A stretch of DNA of 35,553 nt, taken from contig NZ_PCQD01000021.1 in assembly GCF_002979975.1 (NCBI RefSeq), forward strand, positions 1 to 35,553, given 5' to 3'. Source of the DNA: Pseudomonas sp. MYb185 (lineage in GTDB: Bacteria > Pseudomonadota > Gammaproteobacteria > Pseudomonadales > Pseudomonadaceae). Made by a program: the position numbers and the translations under genes. Shown here piece by piece: positions 24,381 through 34,426 of this stretch. Below the pieces are notes generated by a model. It worked only from the letters and a program-made list of their open reading frames with translations. It did not search any database and was not told where the DNA came from. Within the stretch, counting starts at the first letter, position 1. Each line of letters opens with the position of its first letter.

Positions 24381-26411
24381 ATGGCGCGTGTTCGTAGCTT
24401 TTTCATCTGGATGTTGGGCGGCCTGGTGCTGCTGGTGGCGGCGCTGACGTTGTTCCTGATGCTGTTCGACTGGAACCTGCTCAAGCCAACCATCAACAAC
24501 CAGGTTTCCGCAGCGCTGGATCGGCCCTTCGCCATTCAAGGTGATCTGGCTGTGGCCTGGCGGCGAGAATCGGAGATGGACGGCTGGCGGGCCTGGTTGC
24601 CCTGGCCGCATATCTCCGCCGAGCAGATGGTGCTGGGCAATCCGGAATGGGCCGAGGGCGACACCTTCGTCAGCCTGGAGCGGGTGGACCTGCAGTTGGC
24701 GCTGTTGCCGCTTTTGCGCAAGACGGTAAGCATTCCGCGCATCGATGTGCGTGGGCCGAATGCAGACCTGCAGCGGCTGGCTGACGGGCGCGACAACTGG
24801 ACCTTCGACCTGGGCAGTGAGGAGAGCGATCCATCCCCGTGGGTACTGGATATCGGTACCATTGGTTTCGATCAGGGGCAGGTAAAGGTCGACGACGCAA
24901 TCAGCAAGCTGCAGCTCGAACTGCAGGTCGAGCCTCTTGGTGAACCCATCCCCTTCGATGAAATCCTCGGCAACGCAGAGCAGCCGCCCACAGTCACACC
25001 TCAGGACTATGCCTTCGCCTGGCGCGCCGAAGGCCGTTATCAAGGGCAGCCAGTGCAAGGCCAGGGGAAAATTGGCGGTCTGCTGGCGCTGCAGGATGAC
25101 ACGCTGCCATTTCCGCTGGAGGCGGATATCCGCGCCGGCTCCACCCGCATCCGCCTGGCCGGCACCCTGACCGACCCGCAGAACCTGGGCGCGCTGGACC
25201 TGAATCTGCGGCTGTCTGGCAGCAGCCTGGGCAACCTGTATCCCTTGACCGGAGTGACACTGCCCGACAGCCCACCCTATTCCACCGACGGCCGGCTGAG
25301 CGCCCAACTGCAGGATGCCGAGGGCGCCATCTTTCGCTATCAGGACTTCAATGGGCGCATCGGCGACAGCGATATCCACGGCGATCTGACTTACGTTGCC
25401 GGCGAGCCCCGCCCCAAGCTGTCCGGCAGCGTGGTATCCAACCAGTTGCTGTTCAGCGACCTGGCGCCTTTGATCGGTGCCGACTCCAACACCGAGAAAG
25501 AGGCCCGCGGCAGCGACACTCGGCAGCCAGCGGGCAAGGTACTGCCGGTCGAGGAGTTCCGCGCCGAGCGCTGGCGGGAGATGGATGCCGATGTGCGCGT
25601 ACGGGGTCGGCGCATCGTGCACAGCGAACAGTTACCGATCACCGATCTGGATGCCCAGGTGCTGCTGGATGATGGCCGGCTGCGCCTGGCGCCACTGAAA
25701 TTCGGCATGGCCGGCGGCGTGTTACAGGCCGATATCGAGCTCGACGGCTCCGGTACCTCGCTGCAGGGTCAGGCGAAGCTGAGTGCGCGCCACTTCAAGC
25801 TCAAGGAGCTGGTGCCCAACTTCGAACCAATGCAGACGAGCCTGGGCGAGCTCAATGGCGACGCCGAGCTACGCGGGCGCGGCAATTCGGTGGCGGCGTT
25901 GCTGGGCAGTGCCGATGGCGCAGTGCGGTTGGTGATCAATGATGGCACCGTGAGCCGCAGCCTGATGGAAATTGCCGGGCTCAACGTCGGCAACTATCTG
26001 ATCAGCAGATTGTTTGGCGACGAGGAGGTGCAGATCAACTGCGCGGTGGCCGACCTGGCACTCAAGCAAGGACTGATGAGTACACCAATATTTGTGATCG
26101 ACACCGAGAATGCGCTGATCGAGATCGACGGCACGGTGAACTTTGCCAGCGAGGAGCTGGATCTGGATATCGCTCCCCACTCCAAGGGCATGCGCATTTT
26201 CTCCCTGCGCTCGCCGTTATACGTCAGGGGCACTTTCGACGAGCCCCGCCCGGGGGTGCACGCCGGGCCACTGGCGCTGCGGGGTACCGGCATGCTGGCA
26301 CTGGGCGCACTGACCCCAGCGGCCGCCCTGCTGGCATTGATCGCTCCCAGTGGCGAGCAGACCAGTCAGTGCCATGAATTGCTACAGGAAATGCGTACGG
26401 GCAAGCGCTGA
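24381..26411 (+). CDS. AsmA-family envelope protein
   Basis: A 676-residue protein with a short cytoplasmic N-terminus (MARVRS), one signal-anchor helix (about 7-32), and a long periplasmic repeating beta-rich body typical of AsmA-like bridge proteins. AsmA homologues are thought to move or organise phospholipids between membranes. Blocks include NWLLKPTINNQVSAALDRPFAIQGDLAV-type sequence just after the helix and the C-terminal AsmA_2-like region LGELNGDAELRGRGNSVAALLGSADGAVRLVINDGTVSRSLMEIAGLNVGNYL. The start at 24381 is favoured over one 21 bases upstream because it begins the charged-then-hydrophobic anchor. It is convergent with pntB and shares its terminator. Confidence 0.87.
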   Translation: MARVRSFFIWMLGGLVLLVAALTLFLMLFDWNLLKPTINNQVSAALDRPFAIQGDLAVAWRRESEMDGWRAWLPWPHISAEQMVLGNPEWAEGDTFVSLERVDLQLALLPLLRKTVSIPRIDVRGPNADLQRLADGRDNWTFDLGSEESDPSPWVLDIGTIGFDQGQVKVDDAISKLQLELQVEPLGEPIPFDEILGNAEQPPTVTPQDYAFAWRAEGRYQGQPVQGQGKIGGLLALQDDTLPFPLEADIRAGSTRIRLAGTLTDPQNLGALDLNLRLSGSSLGNLYPLTGVTLPDSPPYSTDGRLSAQLQDAEGAIFRYQDFNGRIGDSDIHGDLTYVAGEPRPKLSGSVVSNQLLFSDLAPLIGADSNTEKEARGSDTRQPAGKVLPVEEFRAERWREMDADVRVRGRRIVHSEQLPITDLDAQVLLDDGRLRLAPLKFGMAGGVLQADIELDGSGTSLQGQAKLSARHFKLKELVPNFEPMQTSLGELNGDAELRGRGNSVAALLGSADGAVRLVINDGTVSRSLMEIAGLNVGNYLISRLFGDEEVQINCAVADLALKQGLMSTPIFVIDTENALIEIDGTVNFASEELDLDIAPHSKGMRIFSLRSPLYVRGTFDEPRPGVHAGPLALRGTGMLALGALTPAAALLALIAPSGEQTSQCHELLQEMRTGKR

Positions 26412-26437
26412 GCGGAGGGGATGACAGGCTACAAAAA

Positions 26438-26468
26438 AAAGGGGCTTCGCCCAAGGCGAAACCCCTTT
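26438..26468. terminator. Bidirectional rho-independent terminator (asmA-like / pntB)
   Basis: The 31-base element pairs AAAGGGG with CCCCTTT and TTCGCC with GGCGAA around a CAA loop, with one mismatch. On the minus strand it is followed by TTTTTTTTG, making a strong terminator for pntB. On the plus strand CTCTTTC follows, giving a weaker terminator for the AsmA-family gene. Confidence 0.9.
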
Positions 26469-26485
26469 CTCTTTCAGCCACAGAA

Positions 26486-27904
26486 TCAACCCAGCGATTT
26501 CACCGCTTCGATCATCTGTACCATCACTTTCTGCGCATCACCGTAGACCATGGAGGTGTTCTCGGCAAAGAACAGTTCGTTCTCCACGCCGGAGTAACCC
26601 TTACCCTGACCACGCTTGACCACGTAGGCCTGGCGCGCCATGTCCACGTTGAGGATCGGCATGCCGTAGATCGGGCTGGACTTGCGATGACGAGCAGCCG
26701 GGTTGACCACGTCATTGGCGCCCAGAACGATAGCCACATCCGCCTGCGGGAAGTCTTCGTTGATGTCTTCCAGGTCGTGGATGATGTCGTAGGGGACACC
26801 CGCCTCGGCCAGCAGCACGTTCATGTGGCCCGGCATACGACCCGCTACCGGGTGGATGGCGAAAGCCACGTCCACGCCCTGCTTCTGCAGCAGCTTCACG
26901 AACTCGTACAGCTTGTGCTGCGCCTGGGCCACCGCCAGACCGTAGCCCGGAACGATGATCACCTTGCTCGCGTAGTACATGGCAATTGCCGCGTCGGACG
27001 CATCGGCAGACTTCATGGTGCCTTCGATGTCGCCATCTTCACCACCATCATCGCCGCCAAACTGGCTGAAGATCACGTTACTGACCGGGCGGTTCATGGC
27101 CTTGGCCATCATCAGCGTCAGCAGGGTACCTGCCGAGCCGACCACGGTACCGGCAATGATCATCGCCGGGTTCTGCAGCACGAAACCTTCGAAGGCAACG
27201 GCCAGACCGGTGAAGGCGTTGTACAGCGAGATCACCACCGGCATATCGGCACCGCCGATCGGGGTGGTCAGCAGTACGCCCAGCAGCAGTGCGAGGATGA
27301 AGAACAGCGCTACCATCGGGAAGGAGATGACGCCGTTGATGCCGGTAACGACGATGTACGCACCCAGGGCCAGCGAGCCGAGGAAGAGTACCGCGTTGAT
27401 CAGTTGCTGCGCTGGCAGGCGGATAACGCCGTTCATGCGACCGTCGAGCTTGGCCCAGGCGATCAACGAGCCGGACAGCGCTACCGCACCGATCAGACCA
27501 CCGAGTACCGCGAGCACGGATACCACCACGCCATGGGACTGGGCATTGCCGGAGAACAGCTCGGTCGCAGCAATTGCCGCGGCCGCACCGCCACCCATAC
27601 CGTTGTACAGGGCGACCATCTGCGGCATGTCGGTCATGGCGACCTTCTTGCCGCTGTACCAGGCCCAGCCCAGACCCAGACCCAGCGCGATCAGCACCAG
27701 CGCCACGTTCATGGTCAGGTGTTCCTGGGCCGCTTCGCGTACGTCAAAGCCGTAGAGGAACGCGGCCAATACCGCCAGCACCATGCCGACGCCGGCGATC
27801 AGAATACCCGAGCGCGCGGTGACCGGGCTGGCCATGCGCTTGAGTCCGTAGATGAACAGCAGTGCCGTGAGAAAATAAACGGCTTCGATTATAAATTGAC
27901 TCAT
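26486..27904 (-). CDS. pntB: NAD(P) transhydrogenase subunit beta
   Basis: A 472-residue inner-membrane subunit of the proton-translocating transhydrogenase, which makes NADPH from NADH using the proton gradient. About nine N-terminal helices are followed by the cytoplasmic NADP(H)-binding dIII domain with VPGYGLAVAQAQHKLYEFVKLLQKQGVDVAFAIHPVAGRMPGHMNVLLAEAGVPYD and VVLGANDVVNPAA. The start lies six bases after the stop of the small alpha subunit. It is the last gene of the three-gene pnt operon. Confidence 0.96.
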   Translation of the reverse strand: MSQFIIEAVYFLTALLFIYGLKRMASPVTARSGILIAGVGMVLAVLAAFLYGFDVREAAQEHLTMNVALVLIALGLGLGWAWYSGKKVAMTDMPQMVALYNGMGGGAAAAIAATELFSGNAQSHGVVVSVLAVLGGLIGAVALSGSLIAWAKLDGRMNGVIRLPAQQLINAVLFLGSLALGAYIVVTGINGVISFPMVALFFILALLLGVLLTTPIGGADMPVVISLYNAFTGLAVAFEGFVLQNPAMIIAGTVVGSAGTLLTLMMAKAMNRPVSNVIFSQFGGDDGGEDGDIEGTMKSADASDAAIAMYYASKVIIVPGYGLAVAQAQHKLYEFVKLLQKQGVDVAFAIHPVAGRMPGHMNVLLAEAGVPYDIIHDLEDINEDFPQADVAIVLGANDVVNPAARHRKSSPIYGMPILNVDMARQAYVVKRGQGKGYSGVENELFFAENTSMVYGDAQKVMVQMIEAVKSLG

Positions 27905-27910
27905 CTGTTG

Positions 27911-28240
27911 TTATTCCTTGTCCGCTGTACCTGGGCGCTTGTTGCTGGGCTTGAACATCTCCAGCATGCGCTCGGTTACCACATAACCGCCGGCGGCGTT
28001 ACCCGCGCCGAGCAGCACACCGAAGAAGCCGATGACCTGCTCCAGCGTGGAGCCAGCGTTCAGCAGTGCCCACATGGCACCCACGACCACGATGCCGTGG
28101 ACGAAGTTGGAGCCGGACATCAGTGGCGTATGCAGAATCGCCGGTACACGACCGATGATTTCATAGCCGGTGAAGGCCGCCAGCATGAAGATATACAGGG
28201 CTACGAAGCCGGTAATGGTAGTTACTGGGTCCATGATCAT
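27911..28240 (-). CDS. pntAB: NAD(P) transhydrogenase subunit alpha part 2
   Basis: A 109-residue membrane subunit equal to the C-terminal transmembrane part of one-piece PntA. It has four-helix character: TTITGFVALYIFMLAAFTGYEIIGRVPAILHTPLMSGSNFVHGIVVVGAMWALL, then VIGFFGVLLGAGNAAGGYVVTERMLEMF. It overlaps pntAA by four bases (ATGA), so translation is coupled. The split alpha subunit is the usual Pseudomonas arrangement. Confidence 0.95.
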   Translation of the reverse strand: MIMDPVTTITGFVALYIFMLAAFTGYEIIGRVPAILHTPLMSGSNFVHGIVVVGAMWALLNAGSTLEQVIGFFGVLLGAGNAAGGYVVTERMLEMFKPSNKRPGTADKE

Positions 28241-29364
28241 TCCTCAGCGGATTCGACGGCCTGGCGTGCGGCCTCGTTGCGGATTTCACCGGCATGGGTC
28301 AGTACCGCGCCGGCCAGGATCTCGTCTTCCCAGTCGATGGCCAGTTCGCCATCCTTGACCATCAGGCCGACCAGGTTCTGCAGGTTGCGGGCGTACAGCT
28401 CGGATGCGTGTTCGGCCAGACGGCTGGGTACGTTGAGCGGGGCAACGATGGTCGCCGGGCCGACTTCAACGGTTTCACCGGGGACGGTCAGCGGCGTGTT
28501 ACCACCACCTTCGGCCGCCAGGTCGATGATCACCGAGCCGGGCTTCATGCCCATGATCTGTGCTTCGCTGATGATTTTCGGGCTGGGGCGACCGGGGATC
28601 GCTGCGGTGGTGATCACTGCATCGGCCTGCTGGATGTGGCGGGTGATGACCTTCTCGACCTGGGCCTTCTCCTCGTCGGTCAGCTCGCGGGCATAACCGC
28701 CCTGCCCGCTGGCGGAGACGCCGGTATCGACGAACTTGCCGCCGACCGATTCGACCTGCTCCTTCACTTCCGCGCGCACGTCATAGCCTTCGATCATGGC
28801 ACCCAGGCGCTTGGCGGTGGCCAGTGCCTGCAGACCGGCGACACCCGCACCCATGACCAGTACCTTGGCCGGACGCAGCGAGCCGACCGCGGTGGTCATC
28901 ATCGGCAGAATGCGGTTGAGACTGGTGGCAGCCATGAGGCCAGCGGCATAGCCGGTCAGTGCAGCCTGGGAAGACAGAGCATCCATTGCCTGGGCGCGGG
29001 TGATGCGCGGTACCAGTTCCATGGCGAAGCAGGTGATCTGACGATCACGCAGTGCCTTGACGATTGCCGGCTCGCGGTGGGCGTAGACGAAGCAGCACAG
29101 CACGGTGCCGGGGGCCATCTGTTCGATGTCGGCCAGTTCCGGTGGCTGAACGCTGAATACCAGGTCGGTCTTGACCGGAGCGGAAGCGATTTTCACGCCT
29201 TCCTTCTCAAACGCGTTATCGGGAATTCTTGCAGCCAGGCCTGCGCCGGGTTGCAGTGAACATTCGATGCCCATCTTGGCCAACTTGTTGGCGACCGAAG
29301 GGACTAGGGCAACGCGCTTCTCATGTTCGCGTGTTTCCCCTGGAACAAACAGACTGACCGGCAT
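28237..29364 (-). CDS. pntAA: NAD(P) transhydrogenase subunit alpha part 1
   Basis: A 375-residue soluble NAD(H)-binding dI subunit. Blocks include PGETREHEKRVALVPSVANKLAKMG, CFAMELVPRITRAQAMDALSSQA, the Rossmann loop VLVMGAGVAGLQALATAKRLGAMIEGYDVR and ITTAAIPGRPSPKIISEAQIMGMKPGSVIIDLAAEGGGN. The ATG at 29364 is chosen because AAAGGAG lies five bases upstream; a start 15 bases further would overlap that site. It heads the pntAA-pntAB-pntB operon. Confidence 0.95.
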   Translation of the reverse strand: MPVSLFVPGETREHEKRVALVPSVANKLAKMGIECSLQPGAGLAARIPDNAFEKEGVKIASAPVKTDLVFSVQPPELADIEQMAPGTVLCCFVYAHREPAIVKALRDRQITCFAMELVPRITRAQAMDALSSQAALTGYAAGLMAATSLNRILPMMTTAVGSLRPAKVLVMGAGVAGLQALATAKRLGAMIEGYDVRAEVKEQVESVGGKFVDTGVSASGQGGYARELTDEEKAQVEKVITRHIQQADAVITTAAIPGRPSPKIISEAQIMGMKPGSVIIDLAAEGGGNTPLTVPGETVEVGPATIVAPLNVPSRLAEHASELYARNLQNLVGLMVKDGELAIDWEDEILAGAVLTHAGEIRNEAARQAVESAEE

Positions 29365-29450
29365 GGGGTCTCCTTTCACCTATTGTTTGTTTTATGCAAA
29401 GTCAAAAACGCGGGCAAGCATACACCATATGCAATTGAACTTTTGTAGTA

Positions 29451-29482
29451 CTTTCGAAACTTTTTTTCGGGCAGCTTTCGAA
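29451..29482. promoter_or_regulatory. Direct repeat CTTTCGAA upstream of pntAA
   Basis: CTTTCGAA occurs at 29451-29458 and again at 29475-29482, a 24-base period, each containing the palindrome TTCGAA. Both lie in the AT-rich gap about 90-120 bases upstream of pntAA. The repeats could be paired regulator sites on one DNA face. They were found by eye and no matching regulator is known to me. Confidence 0.3.
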
Positions 29483-29569
29483 GGTTTTACCCAAATGATT
29501 TAAAAAACACAGGAAAATATCATACTTTTTTTGGGAATACAGTGGCTTACGCTGTTCGGACGATGTTCG

Positions 29570-30478
29570 TCAGAAAGAAAGAATCAAAAGCCATACCGGC
29601 AGCGTGAGCGCCGCCGCCACGGTGGACAGGAAAATCACCGAACTGATGATACGTACATCATCCTGACCCATGGGAAACGCCAGCACATTCACCCCGGTGG
29701 GACAGGCGGCCATCAGCACCAGCACGGTGCGCGCCTCATTGCCCAGTCCTGGCACCAGCAAACCTGCCGCCAGTACCAGCAACGGGAACAGCAGCAGCTT
29801 GGCCACGGTGAGCAGGAACAAGGTGCCACTCAGATGCAGGCGGTAGCCGGCCAGGCTGATGCCGAGCATCAGCAATGCCATCGGCAGGGCCGCCGCCGCG
29901 AGCATCTCGACGATGTGCCACAGGGGCGCCGGAATTGCCAGCCCCGAGAGATTGACCAATGCGCCCAGGGCCAGGCCAATTATCAGCGGGTTGGCCAGGC
30001 TGGCAAGCAGGCCGCGCCAATCGAAACTGTCGTCGCGGCTACCACTGAAGAAGGCGTTATACAGGCTCTGCAGGGAGAACAGCAGCAAGCTGTGGAACGC
30101 CAGGATGGCGAACAGGTAGACCAGACTGTCCACGCCCAGCATCACCGTCACCAGAGGGATGCCCACCAGCACGTTGTTCGAATAGCTTGCCGTCAACCCC
30201 ATGGATGAGGGGCGCCCCAGCCGCCGGTGCATCAGCAGGTTGATACCGATAAATACCAGGGCCGCGGGAATGTAGTAGAGCATCAGCAGCAGCGGTGACA
30301 GCGCCTCCCGCAGATCCGCCCGAGCCAGCCCGGAGAACAGCAGCACTGGCATGAACAGCTTGAAGGTGATAACCCCCAGCGTCTTGCCACCGTCGCTCGG
30401 GATGATCCGGCGCGCGCCAAGGAACCAGCCGAGAAAGATCAGGCCGAACACAGGGACAAGAGCATTGACTACAATCAC
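29570..30478 (-). CDS. AEC-family (auxin efflux carrier-like) transporter
   Basis: A 302-residue inner-membrane carrier with about ten helices in two five-helix halves. It has family features such as ALVPVFGLIFLGWFLGARRIIP at the start, LTASYSNNVLVGIPLV in the middle and ACPTGVNVLAFPMGQ near the end. The GTG at 30478 is selected because GGGAGG stands five bases before it; an ATG 18 bases further upstream lacks a site. Characterised relatives move small organic acids such as malonate or malate. The substrate here is unknown and the neighbours give no hint. Confidence 0.88.
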   Translation of the reverse strand: MIVVNALVPVFGLIFLGWFLGARRIIPSDGGKTLGVITFKLFMPVLLFSGLARADLREALSPLLLMLYYIPAALVFIGINLLMHRRLGRPSSMGLTASYSNNVLVGIPLVTVMLGVDSLVYLFAILAFHSLLLFSLQSLYNAFFSGSRDDSFDWRGLLASLANPLIIGLALGALVNLSGLAIPAPLWHIVEMLAAAALPMALLMLGISLAGYRLHLSGTLFLLTVAKLLLFPLLVLAAGLLVPGLGNEARTVLVLMAACPTGVNVLAFPMGQDDVRIISSVIFLSTVAAALTLPVWLLILSF

Positions 30479-30623
30479 GGACGCCTCCCGATGCACTTTT
30501 CAAGGCGGCAAGTCTAACAGTCCGGACAGTTCAATAGCCGCGCGCGGGGAAAAATTGGCGGGCGAAGCCCGGCGGGAAATCGCTGCTATATATAAAGAAA
30601 AAAACAAACAGGGAAAGAAAGCC

Positions 30624-30652
30624 GCCGCCATGCCTGATCCGGCCATGGCGGC
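30624..30652 (-). terminator. Rho-independent terminator of cysS
   Basis: On the minus strand GCCGCCATG pairs exactly with CATGGCGGC around an 11-base loop, followed by GGCTTTCTTTCCC. It begins eight bases after the cysS stop codon. The U tract is interrupted by one C. Confidence 0.75.
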
Positions 30653-30660
30653 GTTGCAGG

Positions 30661-32046
30661 TCAGTCCTTCAGGCTCCAGGTAGTGGCGCCCTTGCTATCC
30701 TCGAGGACCACACCCATCGCAGCCAGTTGATCACGTATGCGGTCGGACTCGGCCCAGTTCTTTTCGGCACGAGCCTGCAGCCGCGATTGGACCATGGCCT
30801 CGATCTGTGCGGCATCGACCTTGCCCGCCGCATCAGCCTGCAGGAAGCTGTCGGCATCCAGCTGCAGCAGCCCGGTAACACCGGCCAACTCGCGCAGGCG
30901 TGCGGCCAGTGCCGCAGCCGCCAATACATCCGACTCCTTCAGGCGATTGACCTCGCGGGCCATATCGAACAGCACGGCGCAGGCTTCCGGCGTGTTGAAG
31001 TCATCGTCCATGGCTGCGGCAAAGCGCTCGACAAACTCGTCACCACCGGCAGCAGCCGCCTCTGGCAATCCCTTCAGGGCGCGATAGAAGCGCTCCAGGG
31101 CACTCCTGGCTTCCTTCAGGTTGTCTTCCGAATAGTTGATCGGGCTGCGGTAGTGACTGGCCACCAGCAGATAGCGCACCACTTCCGGGTGGTACTTTTC
31201 CAGCACATCACGGATGGTGAAGAAATTGCCCAGCGACTTGGACATCTTCTCGCCATCCACCCGCACCGCCCCGGCGTGCATCCAGGACATGGCATAGGGC
31301 TTGCCGGTAGCTGCCTCGCTCTGGGCGATCTCGTTCTCATGGTGCGGAAATACCAGATCCGGGCCACCACCATGGATATCGAAGGTATCGCCCAGGCAGC
31401 AGGTGGACATCACCGAGCACTCGATATGCCAGCCGGGACGCCCGTCCCCCCAGGGCGACGGCCAGCTCGGCTCGCCCGGCTTGACCCCTTTCCACAGCAC
31501 GAAGTCCAGCGGATCCTGCTTGGCCTCATCGACCTCGATGCGCGCACCGATCTTCAGGTCCTCGATGCGCTTGCGCGACAGCTTGCCATAACCAGCGAAT
31601 TTGCCGACCCGGTAGTACACGTCGCCGTTGCCCGGGGCATAGGCATAGCCCTTGTCGATCAGCGTCTGGATCATGCGGTGCATGCCCTCGACATGCTCAC
31701 TGGCCCGCGGCTCCTGATCCGGGCGCAGTACACTCAGCCGCGCCTCGTCTTCATGCATCGCGGCAATCATGCGCTCGGTCAGTTGCTGGAAGCTCTCGCC
31801 GTTGTCATTGGCGCGGCGGATGATCTTGTCGTCGATATCGGTGATATTGCGCACGTAGGTCAGATCGTAGCCGCGATGGCGCAACCAGCGGGATACCACA
31901 TCGAAAGCCACCATCACCCGCGCATGTCCGATATGGCAGTAGTCGTATACCGTCATGCCGCAGACATACATGCGCACACTGTTGCCTTCCAGCGGCGTGA
32001 ATACTTCCTTGGTCTTGCTCAGTGTGTTGTAGATGCTCAGCGCCAT
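30661..32046 (-). CDS. cysS: Cysteinyl-tRNA synthetase
   Basis: A 461-residue class I aminoacyl-tRNA synthetase charging tRNA-Cys. HIGH is at 38-41 in [11 protein letters not shown] and KMSKS at 267-271. The zinc ligands C29, C210, H235 and E239 sit at the E. coli positions plus one. The C-terminal DALR and anticodon-binding region ends [28 protein letters not shown]. Its ATG shares one base with the glnS stop (TAATG), so the two synthetases are co-translated. Confidence 0.97.
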   Translation of the reverse strand: MALSIYNTLSKTKEVFTPLEGNSVRMYVCGMTVYDYCHIGHARVMVAFDVVSRWLRHRGYDLTYVRNITDIDDKIIRRANDNGESFQQLTERMIAAMHEDEARLSVLRPDQEPRASEHVEGMHRMIQTLIDKGYAYAPGNGDVYYRVGKFAGYGKLSRKRIEDLKIGARIEVDEAKQDPLDFVLWKGVKPGEPSWPSPWGDGRPGWHIECSVMSTCCLGDTFDIHGGGPDLVFPHHENEIAQSEAATGKPYAMSWMHAGAVRVDGEKMSKSLGNFFTIRDVLEKYHPEVVRYLLVASHYRSPINYSEDNLKEARSALERFYRALKGLPEAAAAGGDEFVERFAAAMDDDFNTPEACAVLFDMAREVNRLKESDVLAAAALAARLRELAGVTGLLQLDADSFLQADAAGKVDAAQIEAMVQSRLQARAEKNWAESDRIRDQLAAMGVVLEDSKGATTWSLKD

Positions 32047-33728
32047 TATTGCCCCCAGGAGTCGCGCAGCGTGACGGTTCGGTTGAATACCAGGTTACCA
32101 GGACCCGAATCCTTGCTGTCAGCGCAGAAATAGCCCTCGCGCTCGAACTGGAAACGCTCATCGGAGGTTGCACTGGCCAGCGAGGGTTCGGCCCGGCACC
32201 CCTTGAGCACCATCAGCGAGTCGGGATTGATGTTGTCGAGGAAGGTTCCGCCCTGCCCTTCGGCATTGCCAGGGGCCTTGTCCGGATTCTCCGCCGTGAA
32301 CAGGCGATCGTACAGCCGTACCTCGCACTCGACACTCTCCGCACCCGGCACCCAGTGGATCACGCCCTTGACCTTGCGCCCTTCGGGGTTCTTGCCGAGG
32401 GTGTCCGGGTCATAGGAACACAGCAGCTCGATGATGTTGCCCTCGGCATCGGTGACCGCCTCATCGGCGCGGATCACGTAACTGCCACGCAGGCGCACTT
32501 CCCCACCCGGTACCAGGCGCTTGTAGCCCTTGGGCGGATCGACCATGTAATCATCCCGGTCGATATACAGCTCGCGGCTGAACGGCAGCACGCGCTCCCC
32601 CATGTCCTGCTTGGGATGGCGCGGCAGGGTCAGCTGCTCGACCTGACCTTCCGGGTAGTTGGTGATGGTGACCTTGAGCGGGCGCAGCACGCACATGGCA
32701 CGCGGTGCGTTGTTGTCCAGGTCATCACGGATGCAGAATTCAAGCATGCCCATATCGACCACCGCACTGGAGCGGGTGACACCAATCCGCTCGCAGAACT
32801 CACGGATCGATGCTGGCGTATAGCCCCGGCGGCGGAAACCACTGAGTGTGGACATGCGCGGATCATCCCAGCCATCCACATGCCCCTCGTCGACCAGTTG
32901 CTTGAGCTTGCGCTTGCTGGTCACCGTGTAGTTCAGGTTCAACCGGGCGAACTCGTACTGGCGCGGCTTGGCCGGCACCGGCAGATTGTCCAGGAACCAT
33001 TCATACAGCGGGCGATGGTCCTCGAATTCCAGGGTGCAGATCGAGTGGCTGATCAGTTCGATAGCATCCGACTGGCCATGGGTGAAGTCATAGCTGGGGT
33101 ATACACACCACTTGTCACCGGTCTGGTGGTGGTGAGCATGGCGAATACGGTACAGGATAGGGTCGCGCAGGTTCATGTTCGGCGATGCCATATCGATCTT
33201 CGCCCGCAGCGCCTTGGCGCCATCAGGAAACTCGCCGGCAGTCATGCGCGCGAACAGATCAAGGTTCTCCTCGACGCTGCGTTCACGGAACGGGCTGTCC
33301 TTGCCCGGCTCGGTCAGGTTGCCACGGTATTCCCGTGCCTGTTCCGGGGACAGGTCGCAGACATAGGCCTTGCCGGCCTTGATCAGCTCGATGGCCCAGG
33401 CATGCAGCTGGTCGAAATAGTCCGAGGCGTAACGCACATCACCGTCCCACTGGAAGCCCAGCCACTCAACGTCCTGCTTGATGGCATCGATATATGCCTG
33501 TTCTTCCTTGGCCGGGTTGGTGTCATCAAAACGCAGATGACATACACCACCGAACTCCTTGGCCAGGCCGAAGTTCACACAGATCGCCTTGGCGTGTCCG
33601 ATATGCAGATAACCGTTGGGCTCCGGCGGAAAGCGCGTCACTATCTTGGTGTGCTTGCCGCTTTGCAGGTCGGCCTGAACGATCTGGCGCAGAAAGTGGG
33701 CTGGAGGCGTGGTTTCCGGTTTGTTCAT
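32046..33728 (-). CDS. glnS: Glutaminyl-tRNA synthetase
   Basis: A 560-residue class I synthetase charging tRNA-Gln directly. HIGH is at 42-45 in [15 protein letters not shown], and the KMSKS-equivalent is [11 protein letters not shown]. Two anticodon-binding beta-barrels follow. The start at 33728 ([17 protein letters not shown]) is the family start; an in-frame extension of 38 residues upstream is not conserved. No clear Shine-Dalgarno is visible before it. The glnS-cysS pairing divergent from ppiB-lpxH is the Pseudomonas arrangement as I know it. Confidence 0.96.
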   Translation of the reverse strand: MNKPETTPPAHFLRQIVQADLQSGKHTKIVTRFPPEPNGYLHIGHAKAICVNFGLAKEFGGVCHLRFDDTNPAKEEQAYIDAIKQDVEWLGFQWDGDVRYASDYFDQLHAWAIELIKAGKAYVCDLSPEQAREYRGNLTEPGKDSPFRERSVEENLDLFARMTAGEFPDGAKALRAKIDMASPNMNLRDPILYRIRHAHHHQTGDKWCVYPSYDFTHGQSDAIELISHSICTLEFEDHRPLYEWFLDNLPVPAKPRQYEFARLNLNYTVTSKRKLKQLVDEGHVDGWDDPRMSTLSGFRRRGYTPASIREFCERIGVTRSSAVVDMGMLEFCIRDDLDNNAPRAMCVLRPLKVTITNYPEGQVEQLTLPRHPKQDMGERVLPFSRELYIDRDDYMVDPPKGYKRLVPGGEVRLRGSYVIRADEAVTDAEGNIIELLCSYDPDTLGKNPEGRKVKGVIHWVPGAESVECEVRLYDRLFTAENPDKAPGNAEGQGGTFLDNINPDSLMVLKGCRAEPSLASATSDERFQFEREGYFCADSKDSGPGNLVFNRTVTLRDSWGQ

Positions 33729-33922
33729 AGGTATTTCAGGACTCGTCTTGGGCAATGCCGCCGGCATTACGCTATTGATCAGCGGACGGATCGTCATGCT
33801 GCAGGGCAGCCCCGAACCATCCGGCCAAAAGACGTCCATCATACCCTAAACTGACTGATGCCTGAATCCGCCTCAGCTGATAGCATTGCACCTTTCCCCC
33901 AATCAATCCGAGGATCAACCGC

Positions 33923-34417
33923 ATGGTCAAGCTGCATACCAATTTTGGTGTCATCACCCTGGAACTGTTCGCCGACAAGGCACCGGAGACGGTCGAGAAT
34001 TTCAAGCAGTACGTGCGTGACGGTCATTACGACAACACCATCTTCCACCGCGTGATCAGCAACTTCATGATCCAGGGCGGCGGCTTCGAACCGGGCATGC
34101 AGCAGAAGGACACCCGTGCACCGATCAAGAACGAAGCCAACAATGGCGTAAGCAACGAGGTCGGCACCATCGCCATGGCACGCACCATGGACCCGCACTC
34201 GGCCAGCGCCCAGTTCTTCATCAACGTTGCCGACAACGGCTTCCTCAACCACACCGCCCCCACCACCCAGGGCTGGGGCTATGCAGTGTTCGGCAAGGTT
34301 GCCGAAGGTATGGATGTGGTCGAAAAGATCAAGGGCGTGCGTACCACCAGCCGTGCAGGCCATCAGGACGTGCCGGCTGATGACGTGATCATCGAACGCG
34401 CCGAACTGGTCGAGTAA
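33923..34417 (+). CDS. ppiB: Peptidyl-prolyl cis-trans isomerase B (cyclophilin)
   Basis: A 164-residue cytoplasmic cyclophilin speeding proline isomerisation during folding. The catalytic core [18 protein letters not shown] holds the active-site arginine and the phenylalanine and glutamine residues of the family. [16 protein letters not shown] and [18 protein letters not shown] follow. No signal peptide is present, so it is PpiB rather than the periplasmic PpiA. GAGGAT precedes the start, and lpxH follows after nine bases. Confidence 0.96.
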   Translation: MVKLHTNFGVITLELFADKAPETVENFKQYVRDGHYDNTIFHRVISNFMIQGGGFEPGMQQKDTRAPIKNEANNGVSNEVGTIAMARTMDPHSASAQFFINVADNGFLNHTAPTTQGWGYAVFGKVAEGMDVVEKIKGVRTTSRAGHQDVPADDVIIERAELVE

Positions 34418-34426
34418 GCCCGCCAG

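Noticed and set aside
24327..25622. Minus-strand 431-codon frame opposite the AsmA-family gene
   Set aside because: It has no recognisable domain or ribosome-binding site. The plus-strand product has a signal anchor and AsmA-like blocks.
26687..28696. Plus-strand 669-codon frame opposite the pnt operon
   Set aside because: It spans three well-defined transhydrogenase genes and gives a low-complexity, His/Gln/Arg-rich product. It is an antisense artefact of codon bias.
32022..33854. Plus-strand 610-codon frame opposite glnS
   Set aside because: It mirrors glnS almost exactly. glnS carries all class I synthetase motifs, while the antisense product carries none.
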